A stretch of DNA of 64,000 nucleotides, from positions 2,004,183 to 2,068,182 of the forward strand of contig NZ_CP032416.1 of assembly GCF_003600355.1 (NCBI RefSeq). Direction: 5' to 3'. Under the pieces are notes generated by a model. It saw nothing but the letters and a program-made list of their open reading frames with translations. It did not search any database and had not been told where the DNA came from. Shown piece after piece: positions 48,913-57,824 of this stretch. Each line of letters starts with the position of its first letter. Position 1 is the first letter of the stretch. The stretch is from Clostridium fermenticellae (GTDB lineage: Bacteria > Bacillota > Clostridia > Clostridiales > Clostridiaceae). A program made the translations under genes and the position numbers.

Positions 48913-49290
48913 TTAACAACATCCACCTTTGCATCCGCAATCTTTAGATTTAAGCTCAATCTTAATACCTGTTTTTAAATAATCTTCTGGTATTTCAAGA
49001 AACTTACAAAACTCTTCATTAGTTGGATATGACTTTGTCTTTACTACAACATCATCAACTATAGTAACTGGTAATACATCTACTCCATCTTTGTTCAATA
49101 TTTCATTGATAACTTTGTTATCAACAAAAGCCTGCGGGTTGCTTGTTAAGTTATATCTTTCAACTGTAATTCCTTTTTTCTTTAGACTATTTAATACTGT
49201 AGATACTCTTAATAATTGTGGATCAACTACTGGTCCACATACACCTGTTGGGCAACACATAGCAGGATCAAAAATAATCATTTTTTTCAT
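48913..49290 (-). CDS. arsD: ArsD arsenic metallochaperone
   Basis: 125 aa. Cys12, Cys13 and Cys18 in MCCPTGVCGP are the exact triad known to bind As(III) and hand it to ArsA. The tail has a second cysteine set, CGCKGGCC, found in many ArsD proteins. The NPQAFVDNKVI and GVDVLPVTIVDD stretches are family-typical. Ribosome site GGAG before the ATG. Between arsC and arsA. Confidence 0.96.
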   Translation of the reverse strand: MKKMIIFDPAMCCPTGVCGPVVDPQLLRVSTVLNSLKKKGITVERYNLTSNPQAFVDNKVINEILNKDGVDVLPVTIVDDVVVKTKSYPTNEEFCKFLEIPEDYLKTGIKIELKSKDCGCKGGCC

Positions 49291-49364
49291 AGCTTATATC
49301 TCCTTTATTAAATTAATTTTTTAATTTATATTTTTATTCCTTAAAATAATTTAGGTAATTAGAC

Positions 49365-49781
49365 TTAACTATCTAAATTAATTTCATCATTTTCAATTCT
49401 TCTTGCCAAATCTTTTACTTTTTCTTTAATAGCCTTTGCTGTTTTAATAAATTCTTCATCGCTTTTGCCTGACGGATCATCCAATCCCCAATCTTCCACG
49501 TGTTTTGCAGGTAAAAAGGGACAAACTACATTGCAACCCATTTTTATAACTATATCTACCTTTGGTATATCTTCAAGTAATTTAGACTTTTGTCTTTCAT
49601 TCATATCCACTTTATATAAATCCTTAATTATTCTTACTGCATCCTGATTTATCTGTGGTCTTAACTCTGTTCCTGCTGAATAAGATTCAAAAACATCAGA
49701 AGCAAATAATTTTCCTAGTGCCTCTGCCATCTGAGACCTACAAGAATTATGAACACATATAAATGCTACTTTAGGTTTCAT
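49365..49781 (-). CDS. arsC: Arsenate reductase, low-molecular-weight phosphatase type
   Basis: 138 aa. Reduces arsenate to arsenite. P-loop CVHNSCRS begins at Cys9, and redox cysteines occur in MGCNVVCPFLP (four apart) ahead of the DWGLDDPSGK acid motif. The disulfide cascade is of the thioredoxin-coupled type. Shorter spacing of the second and third cysteines than in the B. subtilis enzyme is common in clostridia. GGAGG precedes the ATG. Follows arsR by 22 bases. Confidence 0.94.
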   Translation of the reverse strand: MKPKVAFICVHNSCRSQMAEALGKLFASDVFESYSAGTELRPQINQDAVRIIKDLYKVDMNERQKSKLLEDIPKVDIVIKMGCNVVCPFLPAKHVEDWGLDDPSGKSDEEFIKTAKAIKEKVKDLARRIENDEINLDS

Positions 49782-49803
49782 ATGATTATCCTCCGTAATA
49801 TAT

Positions 49804-50184
49804 TTATTTTAAATTAATATCAAGACAAACTTTACCTTCTTTTATATCTTCACACCCTAGATTACTGCTTCTATATTTTTTTAACCTCTCGTAATCTATG
49901 TCGCATTGTTTTAATTTAATAGCCTCTTCCTCTATTATTTCTTTTAAGAAAGGAAATTCCTTAACTGTATCTTCATTTATTTTGTAACATACGTATTTAG
50001 CAACCTTATAGTACTCAAGGATCCTTGCACTAGTTAACTTATTTAAGTGCCTTGATGCATTTGATTGGTTGATATCAAGCAACAGCTCTATCTCACAAAC
50101 ACATAACCCTCCATCCTTTAGTATATTTAGGATTCTTATACGTGTTTCATCTGCTAATGCCTTCATCACTTGTATTAAATCCAA
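49804..50184 (-). CDS. arsR: ArsR family arsenic-responsive repressor
   Basis: 126 aa winged-helix repressor. The metal site ELCVCDL of ArsR is matched by GGLCVCEIELL near the start of the recognition motif, and DINQSNASRHLNKL is the DNA-binding helix. The first gene of the ars operon, it should repress until As(III) binds. TTG at 50182-50184 is preferred: AAGGGG is eight bases upstream, while the GTG nine bases earlier overlaps that site. C-terminal tail carries extra cysteines. Confidence 0.93.
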   Translation of the reverse strand: MDLIQVMKALADETRIRILNILKDGGLCVCEIELLLDINQSNASRHLNKLTSARILEYYKVAKYVCYKINEDTVKEFPFLKEIIEEEAIKLKQCDIDYERLKKYRSSNLGCEDIKEGKVCLDINLK

Positions 50185-50203
50185 AATGTTCACCCCTTCA
50201 TAT

Positions 50204-50254
50204 TATCATATTCGATTATAATCATATGATACACTATAATATTATATTCTTCAA
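50204..50254 (-). promoter_or_regulatory. ars operon promoter and ArsR operator
   Basis: Minus-strand TTGAAG (50249-50254), 17-base spacer, TATCAT (50226-50231). An inverted repeat with arms TATCATAT/ATATGATA-like (50204-50231) covers the -10 and start, the usual place for an ArsR operator. Confidence 0.7.
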
Positions 50255-50397
50255 CCTATTTCCTGTAACTTAGCATAAATTTAACATTAGGTTTTTTTAA
50301 GAACGATGTTGAATATTCATGATACAATAATTAAGACGCATTTGTAACTTATTGTTCATTAATAAATAAAAGATGAATTTAAAATAAACTGGTTTAT

Positions 50398-50416
50398 AAA
50401 ATCCGTCGTTGGTAAC
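50398..50416. other. tRNA-Leu fragment (att-like)
   Basis: Nineteen bases identical to tRNA-Leu 42393-42411, in the same orientation. Composition changes sharply to GC-richer DNA immediately after it. Confidence 0.75.
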
Positions 50417-50420
50417 TCAT

Positions 50421-50663
50421 TTAGATTATGCACAAGCTGTTGCTCCAAATTGGCAAGGCGTTTTTGTCCATTATACCGGCCGCATCTTCACGATTGAGAT
50501 AATTGACGTCATCATAGATGATCACCCGGTCGCCATCCTTTATTTTTGCACCGATATGAATCATTTCCTGCAGCACATGTTTCTGCCTCTCAAATTCGAT
50601 ATATTTAAGTTGTCTGACGGAGTAAGGTTCGCCATCAATGAATGCCTGAATTGTAACCGTTAT
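50421..50663 (-). pseudogene. Fragment of an unrecognised GC-richer gene
   Basis: An open frame of about 80 codons without its own start reads VTIQAFIDGEPYSVRQLKYI, then EFERQKHVLQEMIH, GAKIKDGDRVIIYDDVNYLN and a stop beside the tRNA fragment. An ATG at 50665-50667 with GGAAGG eight bases upstream lies in another frame and would join it if one base were inserted or removed within the first few codons. Codon use is GC-richer than the chromosome and like that of the next gene. I do not recognise the protein. Confidence 0.5.
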
Positions 50664-50692
50664 TCATATTTTTTTCCTTCCATAATAACCAA

Positions 50693-51844
50693 TCAAACAC
50701 CAGCTCGGTCATCTTCACGTCCAATATAGTTGTACTCGTAGATCATATTGCCAGTGCTCTCTGTAATTTCGTGGCCGATTGTGAGCTGAATACTGCCTTC
50801 GGCAAAGAACCTAATATATGTGGGTTGAATATCAGCAGCATCGTACTGTTCCTTTGTTCCGCCAACAACCTTTTCCATATCACTCAAACCTGCAGTTTTT
50901 GCACGTTTTAAAGCTTCTTTCTGGTTGGCTGGCGCACTACCATATGTGTCACGTGTTTCCAAAATTTCATTCCAGGTAACACTGAATACAGCTTTGCGAT
51001 TTCCGTTGTCAAATACATACTGGCTAGTTTTTGGGAATTTTTTTCCAACAGACATAGATTCCAGTTCGCTTTTCAACTGAAGGTTTCCGTTGGTCTTGAA
51101 GAGAATTTCGCCAGTATCATTATCTGCAACAATGAAGAAGGGAATCCTTGTAAAATTGAACTGTTCAGAGCAGACAAAGTCATAGATATATACGACATAT
51201 TTTTCCGTGTACATACGACCCCACAGCCAATGATGAAAAGCCGAAAAAGGAGAAATATTCATCCACTGATGATCGTGATAACCTTGGCCATGTACCTCTA
51301 CAATTTTACCATCATAAGTGAGTGTTCCTGTTACTTCACATTTCGGTAAACATAAATCGGTGTAAAAGAATTCATTATTGTCTCCAAGAGCAATTTCTGA
51401 TGTTCCCTGTCTAAAAGGATCGGTAAGAGCGTGGTAATGCAGGTCACAGGCCAACATCTGCGTTCCTTCAACGTGAATGTCATAGTCTTTAAAATCACCA
51501 GTACACCAATCTGATCCAAAATGAACATCACACTTTTCTCTGCTCATGGAGCTCTCTTCCCAGGAAGCGAACGCAAACTCCTGCGCTGTCTTTCCATCAG
51601 GTTTTGTGATATCCAGATTCAAATTAGGCTGAAATCCTTTCTGCGCCATGCCCTGAGCAGTTTTAGAACGGAAGGCGACAATGACTTTACTTCCATCATC
51701 AAAGTTGGCATCGAAATACCACACTTCATTGTTCCCAACATCGTCTGTATTCCGAATTCCATCCTCCCATACTTCTACACGACTTGGATTTATTCCAAGT
51801 TTCTTGAAATCTTCCACAGTATCCATTAATCTTGCTTTTGCCAT
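50693..51844 (-). CDS. AttH/CrtC-like lipocalin-fold protein
   Basis: 383 aa, soluble. The motif GQGYHDHQWMN and the WLWGRMY segment are characteristic of the AttH / hydroxyneurosporene-synthase (CrtC) superfamily, whose members act on lipids or isoprenoids; no specific reaction can be assigned. N-terminal half has FASWEESSMSREKC and a second half the FNFTRIPFFIV strand pattern. No signal peptide. Composition is GC-richer than the chromosome average, suggesting transfer. A TetR gene diverges from it across 184 bases and is likely its repressor. Confidence 0.78.
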   Translation of the reverse strand: MAKARLMDTVEDFKKLGINPSRVEVWEDGIRNTDDVGNNEVWYFDANFDDGSKVIVAFRSKTAQGMAQKGFQPNLNLDITKPDGKTAQEFAFASWEESSMSREKCDVHFGSDWCTGDFKDYDIHVEGTQMLACDLHYHALTDPFRQGTSEIALGDNNEFFYTDLCLPKCEVTGTLTYDGKIVEVHGQGYHDHQWMNISPFSAFHHWLWGRMYTEKYVVYIYDFVCSEQFNFTRIPFFIVADNDTGEILFKTNGNLQLKSELESMSVGKKFPKTSQYVFDNGNRKAVFSVTWNEILETRDTYGSAPANQKEALKRAKTAGLSDMEKVVGGTKEQYDAADIQPTYIRFFAEGSIQLTIGHEITESTGNMIYEYNYIGREDDRAGV

Positions 51845-51882
51845 ATTAACGATCTCCTTTCAAATGAGTAGATATAAAATAA

Positions 51883-51936
51883 TTGACATTCGCTACTGAA
51901 TGGCTATAATTTATACTATATCGAAAATAGTGTCAA
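51883..51936. promoter_or_regulatory. Overlapping divergent promoters of the AttH-like and TetR genes
   Basis: Plus strand: TTGACA (51883-51888), 16 bases, TATAAT (51905-51910), toward the TetR gene. Minus strand: TTGACA (51931-51936), 17 bases, TAAATT, toward the AttH-like gene. The two overlap, and CATTC/GAATG (51887-51902) in the plus spacer is a possible operator arm. Confidence 0.65.
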
Positions 51937-52028
51937 GATACAAAAATAGAATATCAGCAAAATAATTGACAGTTCCCCAAGCTTAGCTACGGAATAGGAC
52001 AAAATAGTGTATAGAGAGGAGAAAACAT

Positions 52029-52610
52029 ATGAAAAAACGAAGACGAGATTTGCGAACACAAAAAACATATGAAGCTCTTATATCCGCATTTCAGGAATTG
52101 CTGCAAGAGAAAAGCTTTGAAAAGATCACCGTGCGCGAACTGTGCGATCGGGCGCGTACGAGAACAGCAACATTTTATAATCACTTTTCAGATAAATATG
52201 ATTTCTTCTCATTTATGATTCGTGATATGAGACGTGAGTATTCCGAAAGGGCCAATCTCCAAAGTACGCCGGAACACCCAGAGAATTATTATATAGAACT
52301 TCTTAAAATTGGATTTGACTTCATGGATACCAACCAAAAAATAATAGAGAATTTTGAGTCAGATAATCTTCTGATGATTATGATAAACAGTACTTCTGGC
52401 AATATGGTAAAAGATATCAGAAATCATTTAGAAGAGGACATGAAAAATGGAATTCATTTTCCGATTGATCCTGATATACTGACGCAGATTTTTATAGGTG
52501 CCATGGTACAGTGTTCTCGATGGTGGTTTGAACATAGGAAAACTGTTTCAAAGGAAAAGGTGTTTGAACAGTTGAAAGAAATGATTCAAAAAATATATGC
52601 AGTTAAATGA
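52029..52610 (+). CDS. TetR/AcrR family regulator
   Basis: 193 aa. The N-terminal TetR helix-turn-helix is clear at residues 10-55: FEKITVRELCDRARTRTATF followed by YNHFSDKYDF. The C-terminal ligand domain is of the short all-helical TetR_C type. GAGAGGAG nine bases before the ATG. Divergent from the AttH-like gene. Composition moderately GC-rich at the 5' end, like that neighbour, so the two probably arrived together. Confidence 0.9.
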   Translation: MKKRRRDLRTQKTYEALISAFQELLQEKSFEKITVRELCDRARTRTATFYNHFSDKYDFFSFMIRDMRREYSERANLQSTPEHPENYYIELLKIGFDFMDTNQKIIENFESDNLLMIMINSTSGNMVKDIRNHLEEDMKNGIHFPIDPDILTQIFIGAMVQCSRWWFEHRKTVSKEKVFEQLKEMIQKIYAVK

Positions 52611-52897
52611 TAGAACGATGGTTTGTATTTTGAAATATCCGTTAATGATCTAACTTTCCAGTTTAATAATCTGGCCTTATATACTGCTACAGGCACCCGT
52701 AAAGCAAAAAAATTTTTTAGTATAAATGCTGGATTGTATAATATTTTTGTATATCGAAAGACGTGACCTGCCAAGTTATATCAGTGGTTAAAGTCTCTTT
52801 GAATTAATGTTCTGATAAAAGCATTTTTTACAATATCTAGAGCAAGAAAAGCAATACAAAATTCTATACTTAGCAATATAATATTATATATACTAAT
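52611..52897. other. Non-coding junction after the TetR gene
   Basis: No credible gene. Composition falls back to AT-rich chromosomal level and it contains the second copy of the tRNA-Leu 3' flank at 52771-52808. Confidence 0.6.
52771..52808. repeat. Copy of the tRNA-Leu 3' end and flank
   Basis: About 33 of 38 bases match 42442-42479 in direct orientation, starting at the CCA end of the tRNA. Marks the probable far end of the island. Confidence 0.75.
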
Positions 52898-52944
52898 AAT
52901 TTAGTTATTAAAATATTTTTTGCTAATATTTTAATAACTAAATT
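52898..52944. promoter_or_regulatory. 20-bp perfect inverted repeat upstream of aspartokinase
   Basis: Arms 52898-52917 and 52925-52944 are exact reverse complements with a seven-base spacer, ending 32 bases before the lysC start. It could be a leader hairpin or an operator. No T run follows, so a simple terminator is unlikely. Confidence 0.7.
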
Positions 52945-52976
52945 CATAATTATAGTTGTTAGGAGAATTTTTTAAA

Positions 52977-54350
52977 ATGAATAAATTAATAGTAACTAAA
53001 TTTGGGGGAAGCTCACTTTCTAATGATATACAATTTAAGAAAGTAAAAGATATAATTTTAAAAGATAAAAATAGACAATATATAGTAGTTTCTGCCCCGG
53101 GCAAAGCTTTTGAAGGAGATTATAAAGTTACTGATCTTTTATATAAATGTTATTCATGCACTAATAACAAAGACTTATTTGAAAATTATTTTAACATGAT
53201 AGAAAAAAAATATATTTCCATATGTGAAAACTTAAAAATAGACATCGATATAAAAAAACTTTTAAGTGAAATAAGAAATAATTTTTTTAATGGTGCATCA
53301 AAAGATTATATATTAAGCCGCGGAGAATATTTAAATGGTTTAATATTTGCAAAATTCATAAACTTTAAATTTATAGATCCTGCAGAGATTATTAAATTCA
53401 GAGAAAATGGCACTTTGGATAAAAACATGACTAAAATTCTCATATCAAAAAAACTTTCTCATATAACAGAAGCTATAATACCAGGATTTTATGGATCAAC
53501 TAAAGATGGTTCAATTAAAACATTCCCAAGAGGAGGTTCAGACATAACCGGTTCCATAATATCAAGTGTTATGAATGCTTCATTATATGAAAACTGGACC
53601 GATGTATCTGGAGTACTATTGGCAAATCCACATATCATCGACAATCCTAAGGTCATAAAATATATGACATACTCGGAAATAAAACAACTTTCTCACATGG
53701 GTGCTGAAGTTCTTAACGAAGATTCAATTGCTCCAGTAAAGAAGAAGGGAATACCAATAAGTATAAAAAATACTAATAGACCTTACGATATTGGTACTAT
53801 TATTTCTGACAATTTAGATAATGAGGATAATGAGAATATCATTGCTGGAATATCTGCTAAAAGAAATTACTCAATTATAACATTGAGTAAATCATATACC
53901 AGCAAAAATGATTTAAATATCATATTTTCAATTTTTGATGATTACAATATTAATATAGAGTATTTATCCTTTGATTATGATTCCGTATCATTAATAGTAC
54001 CGGATTTAATATTAAACACATGCGAAGGCTACTTCATAAATGGAATAAAGACCCGAATTGATCCTACATCTATATGTATAAAACACGATATATCTTTAGT
54101 TGGAATAGTAATAAGAGATGTTAATAAATACAACGATATCCTTTATACATCTCTTAAAAATTTATCCTATCAAAATATAGATATCGAAATAATTATACAG
54201 TCATCATCATCATATAAATCTAATATTATTCTAGGGATAAAAGATTTTAATTCATCCAGGGCAATTAAATCTCTTTATAAATCAATTAACAATATAAATT
54301 CAAATAGTAATATAAACACAAAATATAAAACAGTAAATATAAATTTTTAA
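52977..54350 (+). CDS. lysC: Aspartate kinase
   Basis: Phosphorylates aspartate, the first step to lysine, threonine and methionine. 457 aa. The ATP motif KFGGSSLSN opens the protein; FPRGGSDITGS and TDVSGVLLANPHI are the aspartate-binding stretches, and the last about 150 residues form two ACT regulatory domains. The ATG at 52977 has AGGAG nine bases upstream; a TTG further up overlaps this site. No lysine riboswitch is seen upstream. Standing alone, it is probably one of several aspartokinases. Confidence 0.93.
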   Translation: MNKLIVTKFGGSSLSNDIQFKKVKDIILKDKNRQYIVVSAPGKAFEGDYKVTDLLYKCYSCTNNKDLFENYFNMIEKKYISICENLKIDIDIKKLLSEIRNNFFNGASKDYILSRGEYLNGLIFAKFINFKFIDPAEIIKFRENGTLDKNMTKILISKKLSHITEAIIPGFYGSTKDGSIKTFPRGGSDITGSIISSVMNASLYENWTDVSGVLLANPHIIDNPKVIKYMTYSEIKQLSHMGAEVLNEDSIAPVKKKGIPISIKNTNRPYDIGTIISDNLDNEDNENIIAGISAKRNYSIITLSKSYTSKNDLNIIFSIFDDYNINIEYLSFDYDSVSLIVPDLILNTCEGYFINGIKTRIDPTSICIKHDISLVGIVIRDVNKYNDILYTSLKNLSYQNIDIEIIIQSSSSYKSNIILGIKDFNSSRAIKSLYKSINNINSNSNINTKYKTVNINF

Positions 54351-54364
54351 AATCATATTAAGCA

Positions 54365-54410
54365 TGAGCAGCTTAGATTTTTAATACAAAGCTGCTCATA
54401 ATAATTTTTA
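54365..54410 (+). terminator. Terminator of aspartokinase
   Basis: Ten-bp stem TGAGCAGCTT/AAGCTGCTCA, 14-base loop, followed by TAATAATTTTTA. Confidence 0.8.
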
Positions 54411-54465
54411 TGATATAATATAATTGAAATATAAATTGTCATAACACATAGGAGGAAATATTATT

Positions 54466-55389
54466 ATGAAACAATTGAAGAGCAATTGTAAAGTCGCACT
54501 TATACAAGCATCACCTGTCCTATTTAATAAAAATGCAACTATCGATAAAGTAGTTAATGAAATTTTGGAGGCCGGACGTAATGACGCTGATCTAATTGTT
54601 TTTCCAGAATCATTCATTCCATGTTATCCATATGGAATGACATTTGGTTTTACTGTGGGCAGTCGAACTGAAGAAGGAAGAAAGGATTGGAAAGTTTATT
54701 ATGATAATTCTGTAATTGTACCAAGTACTGATACAGAACGAATTGCTAAGGCAGCTTTACAGGCACATGCATATGTAAGTATTGGTATAACAGAAAACGA
54801 TATCAATAATTGTACCCTTTATTGTACTAATCTCATCTTCTCACCAGATGGAAACCTCGTAAGTAAGCATCGTAAATTAAAGCCAACTGGCGCGGAACGT
54901 TTTATCTGGGGTGATGGTCATGAAGGTGCTTTTCCTATAATTGATACTCCATGGGGCAATATGGGAAGTCTAATATGCTGGGAAAACTATATGCCTTTAG
55001 CACGTGCAGCTCTTTACATGAAAGGAGTTACCTTATATCTTGCTCCCAACACAAATAACAATGAAGAATGGCAGACTACAATACGTCATATCGCAATAGA
55101 AGGTCATTGCTATGTAATTAATGTGAATCAATATGTAACAAAAGATATGTATCCTGACACATTTCACTGTCAAAATGAAATATCAACACTACCATATAAT
55201 GTTCTTACAGGAGGAAGTTGTATTGTTGACCCATTTGGACATTATGTAAATGAACCTGTATGGAACAAAGAACAAATTATTTATACAGATATCGATATGG
55301 GACAGGTTCCCTCAAGTCGTATGGAATTTGATGGGACAGGACATTATTCACGTCCAGACATTCTAGAACTTATCATTCACGAAAACTAA
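54466..55389 (+). CDS. Nitrilase
   Basis: 307 aa, carbon-nitrogen hydrolase fold. The catalytic triad is Glu48 (VFPESF), Lys137 (HRKLKPT) and Cys171 (LICWENYMP), and the second glutamate is in GDGHEGAF. The CWENYMPLAR context is that of true nitrilases (nitrile to acid and ammonia) rather than amidases or cyanide hydratases. GGAGG ten bases before the ATG. Single gene. Clostridial relatives may use aromatic or plant-derived nitriles; the natural substrate is unknown. Confidence 0.9.
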   Translation: MKQLKSNCKVALIQASPVLFNKNATIDKVVNEILEAGRNDADLIVFPESFIPCYPYGMTFGFTVGSRTEEGRKDWKVYYDNSVIVPSTDTERIAKAALQAHAYVSIGITENDINNCTLYCTNLIFSPDGNLVSKHRKLKPTGAERFIWGDGHEGAFPIIDTPWGNMGSLICWENYMPLARAALYMKGVTLYLAPNTNNNEEWQTTIRHIAIEGHCYVINVNQYVTKDMYPDTFHCQNEISTLPYNVLTGGSCIVDPFGHYVNEPVWNKEQIIYTDIDMGQVPSSRMEFDGTGHYSRPDILELIIHEN

Positions 55390-55458
55390 GTCAATACATG
55401 AAAACTTTAGTAAATAAAGTATAATACCGTATTGTACAAAGAAAACTTAAGAAAAAGT

Positions 55459-55518
55459 TATAAACCCTATAGAGAACGTACCTAGATTTGTGTAAATCAA
55501 ATCTATAGGGTTTGTAAT
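55459..55518 (+). terminator. Hairpin after nitrilase, embedded in element 2
   Basis: TTATAAACCCTATAG (55459-55473) pairs with CTATAGGGTTTGTAA (55503-55517). The left arm is identical to the terminator arm at 23981-23995. Confidence 0.55.
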
Positions 55519-55771
55519 TCCAAGCTTAAGTTATACGTAAGCTGACATTTCCAAAATGTAGGCACATTAAAAAATTTTTTAGTAAGCCTTAGTAAAGTAT
55601 TTTTGAAAATCTTAGTGGATTTTATATGTTTGAGCCTGCGAGTTTATAAAATCTGCTTAGATTTTTATAAATACGAACTTAGACTTACTAGAAATTTTTT
55701 AGGTGACGAATTTTGGAAATATCAGCCGGGGTATAACTTAAGCTTGGAATTACAAACCCCACAGGTACGTT
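55474..55771. repeat. Palindromic non-coding element, copy 2
   Basis: Arms of 10 plus 28 bases match exactly (55474-55483 and about 55507-55534 with 55734-55771), the left one interrupted by a small hairpin. The apex is GATTTTATA/TATAAAATC with loop TGTTTGAGCctGCGAGTT, the same loop as in copy 1 at 9864-10111 on a different stem. It fills the space between the converging nitrilase and chemoreceptor genes. Confidence 0.8.
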
Positions 55772-55782
55772 CTTATATTACA

Positions 55783-57495
55783 CTACATTTTAAATTCCTG
55801 TACCAATTCATTTAATTTTTGGGCAATTTCCGCTTGATTCTGAGCAGTATCTGCTAGTTGGACTATAGCTTTTGTTGTCTCATCTACGCTGGATTTTATA
55901 GTCTCAGAGCTTTCGCTTGACTTTTGATCTGAATCCGATAAATTTTGCACAGCCAAACTAACTTGATCTACAGTAGCCGCAAGTTCTTCTGACATAGACG
56001 CTATATTTTCCGACATATTATTTACAAATTCAGAATCATCATGATAATAATTTGCCACATCCATAAATTCTTTAAATTGGGATCCAACATCTTCATTTAT
56101 AAATTTAAGTATCTCATTTCCATTTTGAGATATACTTTTAAAAGCATCATGTACCTTAGCAATCGTTGATTGAATATCCTCTACTGCTTGTGATGATTGC
56201 TCAGCAAGTTTTTTTACTTCTTCTGCAACAACTGCGAATCCTTTTCCCTGGTCTCCGGCCCTTGCAGCTTCTATTGCAGCATTTAATGCAAGCAAGTTTG
56301 TCTGTTCAGATATATTAGCTATAGTATCCGCCATTATTCCTATCTTATCTACTACTTTTCCATCCTCTATGGCCTTAACCATATGTTTTTGTTTCTCTGC
56401 ATATATATTTTCTGTCTTTTCCAGTGCCAACTTTGCCTTTTTTGTTACATCTGTGGCCCTTGTTTCGGATTTACTAGCATTGTTATTTCCATCTACTGCT
56501 TTTTGCGATAATTCATTTATACTGGAATTTATTTCCTCAACAGAGGCGGTTATCTCTTCAGATGCTGCACTTTTTTCCTGTATTCCAGCTGATATATCTG
56601 ATACTGCACTATCTATTTCTTCAGCCTTTGACGATACTTCTTCTACCATTGCAGAAAATTCCTCACTCGACGAACTCATATTCTCAGAATTTGACATTAT
56701 ACCTCTGACAAGTTTTCTTAAATTTTCTTGTACCTTAAAAAGCTCCTGTGAAGTTTTTCCAAACTCATCGGCCCCTTTTATTTCTAATTCATATGATAAA
56801 TCAAATTTTTCCAGATATTTAGCCTGCCCTATCATTTTATTTAATGATCGACTTATATATCTTGATAAAAGCAATCCAATTACAATAGATAATCCAACTC
56901 CAAGTATAGTTAGTATAATTACAATTATAATATTATATAAAAATAAATTATGATTTTGTAAATTTTCCTCTTTAGCAATACTAATATTTTCATCAATTAA
57001 TTTATTGAGAATAGAGAACATACCGTCCTCTACGTTTCTTAATTGTAAATATTTTTTATTTACTGCATCAAAATCACCGCTGTCAACATAATTAATTATG
57101 CCTTCCCTTATACTTGTATAAGTATTACATTGAGTGACAAATGAATTCCATAACTGTTCCTCTGAATTATTCCTGGACAATTCCTTAAATTCTTTAATTA
57201 TTTTTAAATTTTCATTTTCATTTATTTTTATACTGCTTTTCAATTCTTTATTGGAACTTATATTTTTAACATATACTAACTGTAATAAATCACTTTTTAC
57301 TTGAGTTAAATTATTCTCTATATGCATAAGCATATAAACACTTTGAAGTCTATTGCTGTACATTTGCTCAGAATTTTCTGCTTCGGTTTTCAATGATAAC
57401 ATTCCTATAATTCCAGTAATAACTAATATTAATGCTATACTAATAAATGATAATAATAATTTTGTTTTTACTCTCATTTTTTTAAAAATTTCCAC
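55783..57495 (-). CDS. Methyl-accepting chemotaxis protein, four-helix-bundle type
   Basis: 570 aa. First membrane segment at about 10-32, an extracellular helical bundle of the 4HB_MCP type (about 35-185), second segment about 188-212, HAMP, then the signalling coiled coil with tip [27 protein letters not shown] start nine bases after GGAGAG. No promoter of obvious strength lies directly upstream; 122 bases ahead of the start is the left arm of a 20-bp inverted repeat that bounds a segment with a strong outward promoter. In the opposite orientation that promoter would read into this gene. Confidence 0.93.
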   Translation of the reverse strand: MEIFKKMRVKTKLLLSFISIALILVITGIIGMLSLKTEAENSEQMYSNRLQSVYMLMHIENNLTQVKSDLLQLVYVKNISSNKELKSSIKINENENLKIIKEFKELSRNNSEEQLWNSFVTQCNTYTSIREGIINYVDSGDFDAVNKKYLQLRNVEDGMFSILNKLIDENISIAKEENLQNHNLFLYNIIIVIILTILGVGLSIVIGLLLSRYISRSLNKMIGQAKYLEKFDLSYELEIKGADEFGKTSQELFKVQENLRKLVRGIMSNSENMSSSSEEFSAMVEEVSSKAEEIDSAVSDISAGIQEKSAASEEITASVEEINSSINELSQKAVDGNNNASKSETRATDVTKKAKLALEKTENIYAEKQKHMVKAIEDGKVVDKIGIMADTIANISEQTNLLALNAAIEAARAGDQGKGFAVVAEEVKKLAEQSSQAVEDIQSTIAKVHDAFKSISQNGNEILKFINEDVGSQFKEFMDVANYYHDDSEFVNNMSENIASMSEELAATVDQVSLAVQNLSDSDQKSSESSETIKSSVDETTKAIVQLADTAQNQAEIAQKLNELVQEFKM

Positions 57496-57616
57496 TAATA
57501 TTCTCTCCTTATATAATATTTTATAATTAAATTTAATAATATTTATAAAATGTAGCTTTATTTGTATATTTGCAAATACTTTTGACTTATTTTTTCATCT
57601 GCTTTATAATTTGTTA

Positions 57617-57636
57617 TACAATATAAATATTTTGTA
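57617..57636. repeat. Left 20-bp inverted repeat of a candidate invertible segment
   Basis: Perfect 20/20 reverse complement of 57779-57798. Pattern TACAATATAA..; the match stops abruptly on both sides. The bounded segment is 142 bases. Confidence 0.85.
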
Positions 57637-57743
57637 TAAAAAACCAATAGATTAATCTCTATTTAGCTATTATTTTCTAAATAAATACATATTTTTTTAT
57701 TCTAATTATATATAAAAAGAATTTGATATTTTTTATATAATAG

Positions 57744-57772
57744 TTGGTTGTTCTAGAATATTATGTTATAAT
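57744..57772 (+). promoter_or_regulatory. Promoter inside the candidate invertible segment
   Basis: TTGGTT, 17-base spacer, TATAAT. As the DNA reads here it fires rightward into the recombinase gene (start near 57779, coding from 57825). Confidence 0.7.
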
Positions 57773-57778
57773 TTATTG

Positions 57779-57798
57779 TACAAAATATTTATATTGTA
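57779..57798. repeat. Right 20-bp inverted repeat of a candidate invertible segment
   Basis: Perfect reverse complement of 57617-57636, ending 26 bases before the recombinase ATG. Confidence 0.85.
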
Positions 57799-57824
57799 CC
57801 ATTATTGTAGAAAGAGGAACATAT

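Noticed and set aside
52611-52976. Lysine riboswitch before aspartokinase
   Set aside because: Too short and AT-rich, with no conserved L-box segments.
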